This document shows, in pieces, positions 17,830-29,616 of a DNA stretch of 64,000 nucleotides (positions within the stretch are counted from its first letter, which is position 1; the number at the start of each line of letters is the position of its first letter). Under the pieces are notes generated by a model that ran no database searches, was not told where the DNA came from, and saw only the letters and a program-made list of their open reading frames with translations. The stretch is from Betaproteobacteria bacterium HGW-Betaproteobacteria-9 (GTDB lineage Bacteria > Pseudomonadota > Gammaproteobacteria > Burkholderiales > Burkholderiaceae_C). The DNA is taken from the NCBI GenBank assembly GCA_002842215.1, contig PHCC01000002.1, forward strand, positions 1-64,000, in the 5' to 3' direction. The translations under genes were made by a program, and so were the position numbers.

Positions 17830-19557
17830 TCAGTGACCCGAAGCGCCAGAAGCGCCGATGCCGGTTTCCGAACGAACCTGCTGGGCCAGGAAGCCCGCGC
17901 GGTCCACCTTGGCACGGGTGCTGTTGTCTAGGATGGAGAACAGCCAGATGCCCACGAAGCCGATCGTCATGGAGAACAGGGCCGGCGAGGTGTAGGGGAA
18001 CAGAGCCGAACCCTTGGGGTTGCCCAGCGTGGCTTCCCAGACCGAGGGTGACACGATGGTCAGCGCCACGGAGGAGATCAGCCCCAGGAAACCGCCGATC
18101 ACGGCACCCTTGGTGGTGCAGTCTTTCCACAGCACGCTCATGAACAGCACCGGGAAGTTGGCCGATGCCGCGATCGCGAAAGCCAGCGACACCATGAATG
18201 CGATGTTCTGCTTCTCGAAAGCGATGCCGAGCACCACCGCCACGATACCCAGGCAGATCGTGGTGATCTTCGACACGCGCAATTCGGATGCCGAATCGGC
18301 CTGGCCTTTCTTGACCACGGTGGCGTAGATGTCGTGCGACACGGCCGAAGCGCCCGACAGCGTCAGGCCCGCTACCACCGCGAGGATGGTGGCGAATGCC
18401 ACGGCCGAGATGAAGCCCAGGAACACGTTGCCACCCACTGCATTGGCCAGGTGGATGGCTGCCATGTTGTTGCCGCCCAGCAAGGCGCCTTTGGCATCGA
18501 GGAAGTCGGGATTGATCAGCACGAAGGTGATGGCCCCAAAGCCGATGATGAAGGTCAGCAGGTAGAAGTAGCCGATCCAGCCGGTGGCCCACATCACCGA
18601 CTTGCGCGCTTCCTTGGCCGAAGGCACGGTGAAGAAGCGCATCAGGATGTGCGGCAGGCCGGCGGTACCGAACATCAGGGCCATGCCGAAGCTGATGGCC
18701 GAGATCGGATCCTTCACGAAGTTGCCTGGGCCCATGATCGACTGACCGGCGGCCGTGGCGGCCTCGGCGATCTTGCCGTCCTTCAGCGCCAGATCGGTCT
18801 TGATCTGCACCGCGCCGGCGAACATCGCTTCGGGGCTGAAGCCGAAGTGCAGCAGCACCATGAAGGCCATGAACGATGCGCCACCCAGCAGCAGGCAGGC
18901 CTTGATGATCTGCACCCAGGTGGTGGCGGTCATGCCGCCGAACAGCACGTAGACCATCATCAGTGCGCCGACGATGATCACGGCGATGTAGTATTCCAGG
19001 CCGAACAGCAGCTTGATGAGCTGGCCGGCACCGACCATTTGCGCGATCAGGTAGAACGCCACGACCACCAGTGTGCCCGAGGCCGCGAAGACGCGGACCG
19101 GGGTCTGGTTGAAGCGGAACGCGGCCACGTCGGCAAAGGTGAACTTGCCCAGGTTGCGCAGGCGCTCGGCCATCAGGAAGGTGATCACGGGCCAGCCGAC
19201 CAGGAAGCCGATGGAATAGATCAGGCCGTCAAAACCGCTGGCCATCACGGCCGCGGAGATGCCGAGGAATGAGGCGGCCGACATGTAGTCGCCGGCGATC
19301 GCCAGACCATTCTGGAAGCCGGTGATGCCACCGCCAGCGGTGTAGAAGTCCGAGGCCGATTTGGTCTTGGCTGCGGCCCACTTGGTGATGAACAGCGTGA
19401 ACACCACGAACATCGCGAACATGGTGATGGCGGTCCAGTTGGTGGGCTGTTTCTCGGCCTGACCGAGGTCGGCGCCCGCTGCCCAGGCGGTAAACGACAC
19501 ACCGAAGAGCGCCAGCAGCGTCAGCACGCGACGCAGGGAATTTTGAGCGGGCATCAT
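17830..19557 (-). CDS. actP: cation/acetate symporter ActP
   Basis: The 575-residue sodium:solute symporter has a cleaved signal ([12 protein letters not shown]) followed by about 13 membrane helices. ActP takes up acetate, glycolate and similar short carboxylates. Characteristic parts are [23 protein letters not shown] split around the first helices, and [18 protein letters not shown]. The start [10 protein letters not shown] overlaps the yjcH stop by four bases. The acs gene that precedes yjcH-actP in E. coli is not here. Confidence 0.94.
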   Translation of the reverse strand: MMPAQNSLRRVLTLLALFGVSFTAWAAGADLGQAEKQPTNWTAITMFAMFVVFTLFITKWAAAKTKSASDFYTAGGGITGFQNGLAIAGDYMSAASFLGISAAVMASGFDGLIYSIGFLVGWPVITFLMAERLRNLGKFTFADVAAFRFNQTPVRVFAASGTLVVVAFYLIAQMVGAGQLIKLLFGLEYYIAVIIVGALMMVYVLFGGMTATTWVQIIKACLLLGGASFMAFMVLLHFGFSPEAMFAGAVQIKTDLALKDGKIAEAATAAGQSIMGPGNFVKDPISAISFGMALMFGTAGLPHILMRFFTVPSAKEARKSVMWATGWIGYFYLLTFIIGFGAITFVLINPDFLDAKGALLGGNNMAAIHLANAVGGNVFLGFISAVAFATILAVVAGLTLSGASAVSHDIYATVVKKGQADSASELRVSKITTICLGIVAVVLGIAFEKQNIAFMVSLAFAIAASANFPVLFMSVLWKDCTTKGAVIGGFLGLISSVALTIVSPSVWEATLGNPKGSALFPYTSPALFSMTIGFVGIWLFSILDNSTRAKVDRAGFLAQQVRSETGIGASGASGH

Positions 19558-19862
19558 TTGTACGCAGCCTTGATCACTTCGTTGGAGAGGTCGTCGAACT
19601 CGGTGTTGGCGCGTTTGACGTAGATGGCTGTGATGACGATGGTGAAGACGATCACGCCGAAACCGACGGGGATGCCCATCGTGAGGACGCCGTCGCCCAG
19701 CTTCTGCGAGAGGAACTCCTTGTTGAAGGCGACCAGCAGGATGAAGCCGTAATACACGACCATCATGGCCAGGGTGAGCCACCAGCCAAAGCGGGATCGT
19801 TTGGCTTTGAGTTCCTGGTATTGGGGATTCTTCAGAATCCGTTGAATGACGGTGTCGTCCAT
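19554..19862 (-). CDS. yjcH: DUF485 membrane protein YjcH
   Basis: The 102-residue protein has two membrane helices (about 28-50 and 62-84) and the DUF485 hallmark: a short N-terminal helix ending [16 protein letters not shown]. Members are nearly always encoded just before ActP and are thought to assist it. Here the stop overlaps the actP start. The region upstream (19863-20211) is shared with a divergent symporter pair. Confidence 0.92.
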   Translation of the reverse strand: MDDTVIQRILKNPQYQELKAKRSRFGWWLTLAMMVVYYGFILLVAFNKEFLSQKLGDGVLTMGIPVGFGVIVFTIVITAIYVKRANTEFDDLSNEVIKAAYK

Positions 19863-20211
19863 GTCTTGACCTCGGTCGTGGTTGGTTGAACAGCCACGAT
19901 AGGCTTAGGGTCTTACCTAGTACTTACCCCAATGCTTTCCACGCCCAGCGAATGCGGCTGAAGCAGTCAGCTGGGCCGCTGAAACGGGGTGTCCTCACGA
20001 GCGATTCTGGGACAGATGGTGGCTGTGTGAGTGTCATTTATTAGGACATACCCTTGGTTTCCCTGAAGGGGGGCGCGCAGCAATTTAGCTGTAAGGAAGT
20101 GCTTCCACAGTCCGCCCCGTAATGCCGGAATCCGCAAGGTAAGCGGCATGCAAAACGGGGCGGGTCACACCGCTGAAATCGCAAAAGCATCACTATGAGG
20201 AGATGACTTTC
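19863..20211. other. 349 bp divergent control region between yjcH-actP and the DUF4212 symporter pair
   Basis: No gene is seen. The segment holds the palindrome-like GGAAGTGCTTCC (20095-20106), an inverted CCCTT/AAGGG, and the direct repeat CCGCTGAAA at 19977 and 20170. A nested inverted repeat at 20112-20163 is described separately. Both transcription units must start in it. Confidence 0.65.
20112..20163 (+). promoter_or_regulatory. nested inverted repeat before the DUF4212 gene
   Basis: Outer arms CCGCCCCGT (20112-20120) and ACGGGGCGG (20155-20163) pair perfectly over nine bases. Inside them ATGCCG (20122-20127) pairs with CGGCAT (20144-20149), leaving a 16-base loop. It ends 48 bases before the start codon. 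As RNA it would be a long, stable leader hairpin; as DNA it could be an operator. Confidence 0.6.
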
Positions 20212-20472
20212 ATGACAAGTGACAACAACGCAAAGGCCTACTGGTCGGCCACCCTGGGTCTGCTGACCAAGGTGCTGATCATCTGGTTCCTGGTCTCTTA
20301 CGGCGCAGGCATCCTGTTCGCGGACGCACTCAACGGCATCAAGCTTGGCGGTTATCCCGTCGGTTTCTGGTTCGCCCAACAAGGCTCCATCTATGTGTTC
20401 ATCGCGCTCATCTTCTGGTACGCCCACCAGATGGGCAAGATCGACCGCAAGTTCGGCATGCAAGAAGACTGA
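20212..20472 (+). CDS. DUF4212 small symporter subunit, copy 1
   Basis: The 86-residue protein has two membrane helices and the family end YAHQMGKIDRKFGM. DUF4212 proteins are the small partners of large SSS symporters (the TIGR03647/TIGR03648 pair). GAGGAG sits nine bases before this ATG; an earlier in-frame ATG at 20203 directly abuts the GAGGAG and is unlikely to be used. The large subunit starts 15 bases after the stop. Confidence 0.9.
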   Translation: MTSDNNAKAYWSATLGLLTKVLIIWFLVSYGAGILFADALNGIKLGGYPVGFWFAQQGSIYVFIALIFWYAHQMGKIDRKFGMQED

Positions 20473-20487
20473 TCAAGGAAGACCAAC

Positions 20488-22338
20488 ATGGAACTCCAAA
20501 CCACCATTTACATCTTCGTCGGGCTGAGCTTCGCGCTCTACCTCGGCATCGCCTTCTGGGCACGCGCGGGCAGCACGTCCGAGTTTTACGTTGCCGGCGG
20601 CGGGGTGCACCCCGTGACCAACGGCATGGCCACGGCCGCTGACTGGATGTCGGCCGCGTCCTTCATCTCCATGGCCGGCCTGATCTCCAACATGGGCTAC
20701 GGCGGTGCCGTGTTCCTGATGGGTTGGACCGGTGGCTACGTGCTGCTGGCCATGCTGCTGGCGCCCTACCTGCGCAAGTTCGGCAAGTTCACCGTGCCCG
20801 AGTTCATCGGCGATCGCTTCTATTCGAAGACCGCCCGCAACGTCGCGGTGCTGTGCTTGCTGGTCGCTTCGTTGACCTACATCATCGGCCAGATGACCGG
20901 TGTGGGCGTGACGTTTGCGCGCTTCCTGGGTGTGTCGAGCGAGCAGGGCATTTACATCGGCATGGCGATCGTGTTCGCCTACGCCGTGTTCGGTGGCATG
21001 AAGGGCATCACCTACACCCAGGTGGCCCAGTACATGGTGCTGATCTGCGCCTACCTGGTGCCGGCCTTCTTCATCTCCCTGAACCTGACCGGCAACTTCC
21101 TGCCTCAGTTGGGCCTGGGCTCTTCCATGACCGGAACCGATGTCGCGCTGCTGACCAAGCTGGACCAGGTGGTGACCGATCTGGGTTTTGGCCAGTACAC
21201 CACGTCCAGCGCCGGTTCGATGCTGAACATGTTCTTCTACACCGTGTCGCTGATGATCGGTACCGCGGGCCTGCCCCACGTGATCGTTCGCTTCTTCACC
21301 GTGCCCAAGGTGGCCGACGCCCGTTCGTCCGCTGGCTGGGCCCTGGTTTTCATTGCTCTGCTGTACACCACCGCTCCCGCTGTGGGCGCCATGGCCAAGC
21401 TGAACCTGCATGGCACCGTGAACTCCGCTGTGGGTCTGACCCAGACGGCGGAAGGCATCCAGGTGAATGCTGATACCGTGAAAGCCAACGGCGACCTGTA
21501 CGCCACCGAAGCCAGCCTGGTTTACGAGCAGCGTCCTGACTGGATGAAGCGCTGGGAAAAGACCGGCCTGCTGAAGTGGGAAGACAAGAACGCCGACGGC
21601 CGTATCCAGTACTACAACGACAAGACCAAGAACGAAGTCGCCAAGGGCAAGGCCGAAGCCGCTGGCTGGAAGGGCAACGAGCTGACCGTGAACGCTGACA
21701 TCATCGTGCTGGCCAACCCGGAAATCGCGTTGCTGCCCAACTGGGTGATCGCTCTGGTGGCTGCCGGCGGCCTGGCCGCTGCGCTGTCGACCGCTGCCGG
21801 TCTGCTGCTGGCCATCTCTTCCGCCATCTCCCACGACCTGATCAAGGGAGCCATCAAGCCTGACATCAGCGAAAAGGGCGAGCTCATGGCGGGCAAGATC
21901 GCTATGGCCGTGGCCATCTTCGTGGCGGGCTACCTCGGTCTGAACCCTCCGGGCTTCGCGGCCGGTACCGTGGCCCTGGCCTTCGGTATCGCGGCTTCCA
22001 CGATCTTCCCGGCTCTGATGATGGGTATTTTCAGCCGTACCATCAATGACAAGGGTGCCACCGCCGGCATGCTGGCAGGCCTGTTCGTGACGCTGTTCTA
22101 CGTGTTCGCACACAAGGGTCTGTTCTTCATCAAGGGCACCGAGTACCTTGACATGGTCGGCGGCGTCAACGGCTTCTTCACCATCACCCCCGAAGCCTTC
22201 GGTACCGTGGGTGCCCTGGTCAACTTCGCAGTGGCTTACCTGGTGAGCAAGATGGGCTCTCCGGTGCCCAAGCACATCCAGGAACTGGTGGAGTCGGTGC
22301 GCGTGCCCAAAGGCGCGGGCGTTGCCACCGGTCACTGA
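20488..22338 (+). CDS. large SSS-family sodium:solute symporter (VC_2705 type), copy 1
   Basis: The 616-residue permease has about 13 helices, with the SSS signature FYVAGGGVHPVTNGMATAAD near 33-52 and the conserved AAGGLAAALSTAAGLLLAISSA near 425. The preferred substrate of this subfamily is probably acetate or a related carboxylate; that comes from relatives and is not shown by the sequence. Between two helices a soluble loop of about 100 residues (305-405) carries an EF-hand-like segment DKNADGRIQYYN at 366-377. It is coupled to the DUF4212 gene just upstream and followed by terminators. Confidence 0.92.
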   Translation: MELQTTIYIFVGLSFALYLGIAFWARAGSTSEFYVAGGGVHPVTNGMATAADWMSAASFISMAGLISNMGYGGAVFLMGWTGGYVLLAMLLAPYLRKFGKFTVPEFIGDRFYSKTARNVAVLCLLVASLTYIIGQMTGVGVTFARFLGVSSEQGIYIGMAIVFAYAVFGGMKGITYTQVAQYMVLICAYLVPAFFISLNLTGNFLPQLGLGSSMTGTDVALLTKLDQVVTDLGFGQYTTSSAGSMLNMFFYTVSLMIGTAGLPHVIVRFFTVPKVADARSSAGWALVFIALLYTTAPAVGAMAKLNLHGTVNSAVGLTQTAEGIQVNADTVKANGDLYATEASLVYEQRPDWMKRWEKTGLLKWEDKNADGRIQYYNDKTKNEVAKGKAEAAGWKGNELTVNADIIVLANPEIALLPNWVIALVAAGGLAAALSTAAGLLLAISSAISHDLIKGAIKPDISEKGELMAGKIAMAVAIFVAGYLGLNPPGFAAGTVALAFGIAASTIFPALMMGIFSRTINDKGATAGMLAGLFVTLFYVFAHKGLFFIKGTEYLDMVGGVNGFFTITPEAFGTVGALVNFAVAYLVSKMGSPVPKHIQELVESVRVPKGAGVATGH

Positions 22339-22352
22339 GATCGCCTGAAATC

Positions 22353-22422
22353 CACCCGCCAGGCCATGGCCTGGCGGGTGTGTGAATCAAGACCCCGTGG
22401 GCTTGCCGACGGGGTCTTTTTC
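22353..22422 (+). terminator. tandem hairpins ending the symporter transcript
   Basis: The first is a perfect CACCCGCCAGGC/GCCTGGCGGGTG stem (22353-22380) without a T-run. The second, GACCCCGT/ACGGGGTC (22391-22416), is followed by six bases of which five are T, a standard intrinsic terminator. Confidence 0.85.
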
Positions 22423-22538
22423 TTGGAGGACAATCCGGCCTGTCGCTGTTTTGTCACCAGGTTTGTTGTGCACAGACCGTCTTCCCGGCGCTTTGCCCAG
22501 AGCACACCCGCTCCCCGATTTCAACAAGGACCTTCCGG

Positions 22539-22910
22539 ATGAATCTGCCGAGTGTTTTCATATTCAACTGGATATTTCTGCTGGCCCTGTTTCCCGTGGC
22601 CTTTTTCTGGCTGCGCCGCGCCTGGCGCATCCTGGTGAAGAACGACTTCTCCGAGGTGGCACTGAAAAAAGGCCTGCCGCCGCCCAACGCCGAGAAGTAC
22701 GCGCCCTATGAAATGGCGATCAACATGATTGGCGGCGTGGTGATCGTGGTTCTGCTCGTGGCGGTGCTGGGTTTTCAGGCGCTGGCATCGGAAGACTGGG
22801 TGGCCATTGCGGGCGTCACGCTGTGGGTCAAACTGTTCGCCTCGTTTGCCCTGGGACGCCAGGCCCACGGCCTCGGCCCGGCCAAGAAAAAGCCCGCAGC
22901 AGGCAAATAG
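22539..22910 (+). CDS. conserved membrane protein of unknown function
   Basis: The 123-residue protein has a first helix at 8-26 (FNWIFLLALFPVAFFWL) and a basic cytoplasmic segment. A second helix lies at about 64-82 and a partly hydrophobic third segment near 90-108, before a Lys/Ala-rich C-terminus. AAGGA lies about eight bases before the ATG. No named domain is recognised. It faces ppsR and is separated from it by an imperfect hairpin (CCCGCC/GGCGGG). Confidence 0.7.
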   Translation: MNLPSVFIFNWIFLLALFPVAFFWLRRAWRILVKNDFSEVALKKGLPPPNAEKYAPYEMAINMIGGVVIVVLLVAVLGFQALASEDWVAIAGVTLWVKLFASFALGRQAHGLGPAKKKPAAGK

Positions 22911-22952
22911 GAGTGGTGTTCCCGCCATGCACCCGCGTGCCTGGGCGGGAGC

Positions 22953-23774
22953 TCAATAGCTGAGCTGTTCGGGCCGGATTTCCTGCAGGATGGTGGTGGC
23001 GATTTCTTCGATCGACTTCGTCGTTGTCGAGAGCCAGCGGATGCCCTCGCGGCGCATCATGCCTTCGGCCTCACTGACTTCCATGCGGCAGTTCTCCAGG
23101 CTGGCGTAGCGCGAGTTCGGCCGTCGCTCGTTGCGGATCTCGGACAGGCGTTCCGGAGCGATGGTCAGGCCGAAGATCTTCTTGCGGTGTGGCATCAATG
23201 CGGGCGGCAATTTGCGGCGCTCGAAGTCTTCCGGGATCAGCGGGTAGTTGGATGCCTTCAGCCCGTGCTGCATGGCCAGATAGAGCGAGGTCGGCGTCTT
23301 TCCGCTGCGGCTCACGCCGACCAGGATCACATCCGAACCGGCCAGGTCGCGGTGGCTCTGGCCGTCGTCGTGCATGAGAGAGAAGTTGATCGCTTCGATG
23401 CGGTCGTGGTATTCCTTGCTCTTGGACACGTCCGAGAAGCGCCCCACGCGGTGGTTGGACTTGATGCCCAGCTCGGCCTCCAGCGGTTCCACAAAGGTGC
23501 CGAACATGTCGAGCATCATGCCGGTGCAGTGTTCCTTGAAGACCTGCAGGACATCCATGTTGACCACCGTGGTGAAGATCAGGGGGCGCCGTCCCTCGAC
23601 CACGGCGGTGTGGTTGATCTGGCGCACCGCCTGGTGGGCCTTGTCCACGCTGTCGAGAAAAGGCAGTCGCACACGCCGCACCTGGGCCTCGAACTGGTTG
23701 AGGATGGCGTTGCCGAAGGTTTCGGCGGTGATGCCGGTGCCATCGGAAACGAAAAAGACGGTTCGGTTGGTCAT
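22953..23774 (-). CDS. ppsR: PEP synthase regulatory kinase/pyrophosphorylase PpsR
   Basis: This 273-residue DUF299 protein inactivates PEP synthase by ADP-dependent phosphorylation of a threonine next to the catalytic histidine, and reactivates it by phosphorolysis. The P-loop-like [15 protein letters not shown] lies near 150-164, and the family ends [24 protein letters not shown]. It is divergent from ppsA, its target, with 251 bases between the starts. Confidence 0.95.
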   Translation of the reverse strand: MTNRTVFFVSDGTGITAETFGNAILNQFEAQVRRVRLPFLDSVDKAHQAVRQINHTAVVEGRRPLIFTTVVNMDVLQVFKEHCTGMMLDMFGTFVEPLEAELGIKSNHRVGRFSDVSKSKEYHDRIEAINFSLMHDDGQSHRDLAGSDVILVGVSRSGKTPTSLYLAMQHGLKASNYPLIPEDFERRKLPPALMPHRKKIFGLTIAPERLSEIRNERRPNSRYASLENCRMEVSEAEGMMRREGIRWLSTTTKSIEEIATTILQEIRPEQLSY

Positions 23775-23805
23775 GAAGCGGTCCCGGGGTAGGGGTGCAA
23801 AAATA

Positions 23806-23860
23806 TTCAGGCAATGCCACCGCGGTTTTCACACCGCAGGGCAACGGTGTGCCGCCTGAA
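23806..23860. promoter_or_regulatory. nested inverted repeat in the ppsR-ppsA intergenic region
   Basis: TTCAGGC (23806-23812) pairs with GCCTGAA (23854-23860), and within it CACACCG (23830-23836) pairs with CGGTGTG (23845-23851). A TACAAT hexamer (23875-23880) follows on the plus strand and could be the -10 of ppsA, though no good -35 is seen. An operator shared by both genes is possible. Confidence 0.45.
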
Positions 23861-24025
23861 ACAGGCTGCCGCCCTACAATTGCAGGTTCGGGCTCCGGTC
23901 ATTATCCCGGTTCCGGCCCGCCAGATTTCAGCCACGTTGCCCGGTGCAAGACCCACAACAGAACACACAGGTCGCAAGCGCCGTGCATGGAGCACCCGGT
24001 TTTTTAACTTGAGCGGAGTCTTTCC

Positions 24026-26437
<2,412 letters not shown>

Positions 26438-26459
26438 AGCGCGGGCGAGCACGGCGAAC

Positions 26460-26491
26460 GGCGGCAGGGGGCAACCCTTGCCGCCTTTTTT
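26460..26491 (+). terminator. intrinsic terminator of ppsA
   Basis: GGCGGCAGG pairs with CCTTGCCGCC (one mismatch) around a short loop and is followed by TTTTTT. Confidence 0.85.
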
Positions 26492-26587
26492 GTTGCTTTG
26501 CAACGTAAGCCCGTGGTCAGTGCTTGGGGCACAATCCTTTGAGACAGGCGCGGCGATGCATCGCGCCCGCCGCTTGAGGAGACACAC

Positions 26588-26821
26588 ATGTTTCAAGGCC
26601 TGGATGCCCAACGCCTGGTGGCCCTGTTCGTGGCCGGCTGGGCCTTGTTGAGCTTTCCGTTGCTGGCGCTCTGGGACCACGAGGCGCGGGTCTTCGGGTT
26701 GCCCCTGTTTCCCCTGGCCTTGTTCGGTATCTGGGCGCTGCTGATCGCGGCGCTGGCCTGGGTCGTCGAGCGCGGACGCGAACGCGATCCCGCCGCCAGC
26801 GACATCGCACGGCCCCACTGA
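26588..26821 (+). CDS. small two-helix membrane protein upstream of the SSS-kinase
   Basis: The 77-residue protein has helices at about 9-28 and 40-61, and a charged C-terminal tail (VERGRERDPAASD). GAGGAG is six bases before the ATG. It ends 17 bases before the SSS-fused kinase and is probably translated from the same mRNA. By size and position it resembles the small partners of other SSS proteins here (DUF485, DUF4212), but I see no sequence match to those families. Confidence 0.75.
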   Translation: MFQGLDAQRLVALFVAGWALLSFPLLALWDHEARVFGLPLFPLALFGIWALLIAALAWVVERGRERDPAASDIARPH

Positions 26822-26838
26822 CGCAACACGACCCGCCC

Positions 26839-29616
26839 ATGCTGTCCGCCCCGCTGGTCATCGCCGTTTCATTCGCCTACCTGCTGCTGCTGTTCGCCGT
26901 GGCCTACTGGGGCGACTGGCGTGCAGCGCAAGGCCGCTCGGTGATTTCCAGTCCCTGGGTGTACGCCCTGTCGATGGCGGTCTACTGCACCGCCTGGACC
27001 TACTTCGGCAGCGTGGGGCGCGCGGCCAACTCGGGCGTGTGGTTCCTGCCGATCTACCTCGGGCCGATGCTGGCCATGGTCCTGGCCTGGATGGTGGTGC
27101 GCAAGATGATCCGCGTGGCCAAGACCTACCGCATCACCTCCATCGCCGACTTCATCGCCAGCCGCTACGGCAAGAGCCCTTTGCTGGCAGGCCTGGTGAC
27201 GATGATCACGGTGGTCGGCATCGTGCCCTACATCGCACTGCAGCTCAAGGCGATCGCCAGCGGCTACGCCGTGCTGACCTCGCCGCTGGGTTCGCCTGCG
27301 GTGCAAAGCGCGCAATGGTGGAACGACAGCACCCTGTATGTGGCGCTGATGCTGGCGGGTTTCACCATGGTGTTTGGCGCGCGCCACCTCGACAGCACCG
27401 AGCGGCATGAAGGCATGGTGGCGGCCATCGCTTTCGAGTCTGTCGTCAAGCTGATGGCGTTCCTGGCCGTGGGCCTCTTTGTCTCGTTCGGGCTGTTCTC
27501 CAGCCCCGCAGCGCTCTTTGACCAGGCCTACGCGGTGGCCGAACTGCGCCGCTTGTTGCAGTTCGGCCAGGACCAGCCTTTTGCGTATCCGCAGTGGTTC
27601 GGCCTCACCCTGCTGGCCATGTTGTCGGTGATCTTTCTGCCGCGGCAGTTCCAGGTGATGGTGGTGGAAAACGTCGACGAGCAGCACCTGCGCCGCGCGG
27701 TCTGGGTGTTTCCGCTCTACCTGCTGCTGATCAACCTGTTTGTGCTGCCCATTGCCATCGGTGGCCTGCTGCACTTCGGACCGGGGCGCATGGACCCGGA
27801 AACCTTCATCCTCTCGCTGCCCCTGTCGCAGGGCCATGGTGCGCTGGCGCTGGCGGCCTTCGTCGGTGGTCTCTCCGCCGCAACCGGCATGGTGATCGTC
27901 GAAGCCATCGCCGTTTCCACCATGGTCTGCAACGACCTGGTCATGCCCATCCTGCTGCGCATGAAGCGCTTCGGTGCGCGTGCCAGCGGGGACCTCACCG
28001 GCCTGCTGCTGGGCATCCGGCGCCTGGCCATCCTGGGCATCCTGCTGCTGGGCTACCTGTATTTCCACCTGGCGGGCGAGGCCTACGCGCTGGTCAGCAT
28101 CGGCCTCATCAGTTTCGCCGCGGTGGCGCAGTTCGCCCCCGCCATGCTGGGCGGCCTGTACTGGAAAGGCGGCACACGCCGTGGCGCCCTGGCCGGTCTG
28201 CTGCTGGGTTTCGGCTTCTGGGTCTACACCCTGATGTTGCCCTCGCTGGCCAAGTCGGGCTGGCTGGATTCGGACTTTCTGCAGTTCGGCCCCTTTGGCT
28301 GGCACTGGTTCAAACCCGAGGCGTTTCTTGGCCTCTCGGGACTCGACAACCTGACCCATTCGCTCTTCTGGAGCCTGCTGGCGAACATCGGAGCCTACGT
28401 GGGTGTGTCGCTGTGGCGGGCGCCGTCGGCGGCTGAAACCAGCCAGGCGCTGTTGTTCGTCGACGTGTTCAACCGCACGGCGCATGCGCGGCCGGTGTTC
28501 TGGCAGGGTAAGGCGCAGGTGTCGGCGCTGCTGCCGCTGACCGGGCGTTTTCTCGGTGTCGACGTGGCCCAGCGCCTGTTTGTGGGTTATGCCGCGCGCC
28601 TGGGCGTGGCCAACATCGACCAGATTCCGGGCGACGCGCGGCTGGTGCACTTTGTCGAAACCCAGCTCGCGGGTGCCATCGGCAGCGCCTCGGCGCGGAT
28701 CATGGTCGCGGCGGTGGTGGAAGAAGAGGCGCTGGACCTGGACGACGTGATGCGCATCCTCGACGAGGCCTCGCAGCTGCGGGCTTATTCGCATGCGCTG
28801 GAGGACAAATCGCGTTCGCTGGAACGGGCCACGGCCGAATTGCGCGAGGCCAATGAGAAGCTCAAGAGCCTGGACCGCATGAAGGACGACTTCATGTCTT
28901 CGGTGACCCACGAGCTGCGCACGCCCTTGACCTCCATCAGGGCCCTGTCGGAGCTGATGCGCGACGATGACTACATGGACACGGCGCAGCGACAGCAGTT
29001 TCTGGGCATCATCGTTACCGAGGCCGAACGCTTGAGCCGGCTGGTGAATCAGGTGCTGGACATGGCCAAGATCGAGGCAGGACACGCCGAGTGGCACGAC
29101 ACCGATGTGGATCTGCGCGAGGTGGCCGAACAGGCCGCGGGCACCATGAAGGAGAGCTACCGTGAGCGTGGGGTGGCGCTGGTGCTGAGCTTGCCCCCGC
29201 AGGTGCATGCGGTCCGGGCCGACGCCGATCGGCTCACGCAGGTGGTGCTGAACCTGCTGTCGAATGCCCTGAAGTACGCCCCCCGAGAGGGCGGTCGTGT
29301 GGTGCTGCGCCTGCATGAGGATCCGGACCGCCTGACCGTGGAGGTCGAAGACAACGGCCCGGGCATCCCGCTGGAACAGCAGGCGGTGGCCTTCGAAAAA
29401 TTCCGGCAGGTGGCCGGTGACGATCACTACCGGGCGGGTGGCACGGGGCTGGGCCTGCCCATCAGTCGCCAGATCGTCGAGCATTTCGGCGGCAGCATGT
29501 GGCTGCGCTCAACGCCGGGGCAGGGCGCCTGCTTCGGCTTCTCGCTGCCCCGCCACACACCGACCGCCGACGACGACAGCTACAACGACGAACACCAGAG
29601 GAGCACAGAAACATGA
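26839..29616 (+). CDS. SSS-transporter-fused sensor histidine kinase (CbrA/CrbS type)
   Basis: The 925-residue protein begins with a sodium:solute-symporter-like domain of about 13 helices (to about residue 540). Next comes a STAC-like domain (FVGYAARLG, LVHFVETQLAGAIG) and a coiled linker. The kinase core has His691 in SSVTHELRTPLTS, N-box and VEDNGPGIP, and GGTGLGLPISRQI. There is no PAS domain and no receiver. Relatives (CbrA, CrbS, MxtR) sense carbon status and control acetate and amino-acid use. It overlaps the response regulator gene by ATGA. Confidence 0.93.
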   Translation: MLSAPLVIAVSFAYLLLLFAVAYWGDWRAAQGRSVISSPWVYALSMAVYCTAWTYFGSVGRAANSGVWFLPIYLGPMLAMVLAWMVVRKMIRVAKTYRITSIADFIASRYGKSPLLAGLVTMITVVGIVPYIALQLKAIASGYAVLTSPLGSPAVQSAQWWNDSTLYVALMLAGFTMVFGARHLDSTERHEGMVAAIAFESVVKLMAFLAVGLFVSFGLFSSPAALFDQAYAVAELRRLLQFGQDQPFAYPQWFGLTLLAMLSVIFLPRQFQVMVVENVDEQHLRRAVWVFPLYLLLINLFVLPIAIGGLLHFGPGRMDPETFILSLPLSQGHGALALAAFVGGLSAATGMVIVEAIAVSTMVCNDLVMPILLRMKRFGARASGDLTGLLLGIRRLAILGILLLGYLYFHLAGEAYALVSIGLISFAAVAQFAPAMLGGLYWKGGTRRGALAGLLLGFGFWVYTLMLPSLAKSGWLDSDFLQFGPFGWHWFKPEAFLGLSGLDNLTHSLFWSLLANIGAYVGVSLWRAPSAAETSQALLFVDVFNRTAHARPVFWQGKAQVSALLPLTGRFLGVDVAQRLFVGYAARLGVANIDQIPGDARLVHFVETQLAGAIGSASARIMVAAVVEEEALDLDDVMRILDEASQLRAYSHALEDKSRSLERATAELREANEKLKSLDRMKDDFMSSVTHELRTPLTSIRALSELMRDDDYMDTAQRQQFLGIIVTEAERLSRLVNQVLDMAKIEAGHAEWHDTDVDLREVAEQAAGTMKESYRERGVALVLSLPPQVHAVRADADRLTQVVLNLLSNALKYAPREGGRVVLRLHEDPDRLTVEVEDNGPGIPLEQQAVAFEKFRQVAGDDHYRAGGTGLGLPISRQIVEHFGGSMWLRSTPGQGACFGFSLPRHTPTADDDSYNDEHQRSTET

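Noticed and set aside
19558..19782. A 75-codon N-terminal extension of ActP
   Set aside because: It reads through yjcH in another frame; the signal peptide of ActP begins at MMPAQNSL.
26869..29484. An 871-codon open frame opposite the SSS-kinase
   Set aside because: Shadow of the kinase gene; composition dominated by Arg, Gln and His with no recognisable fold.
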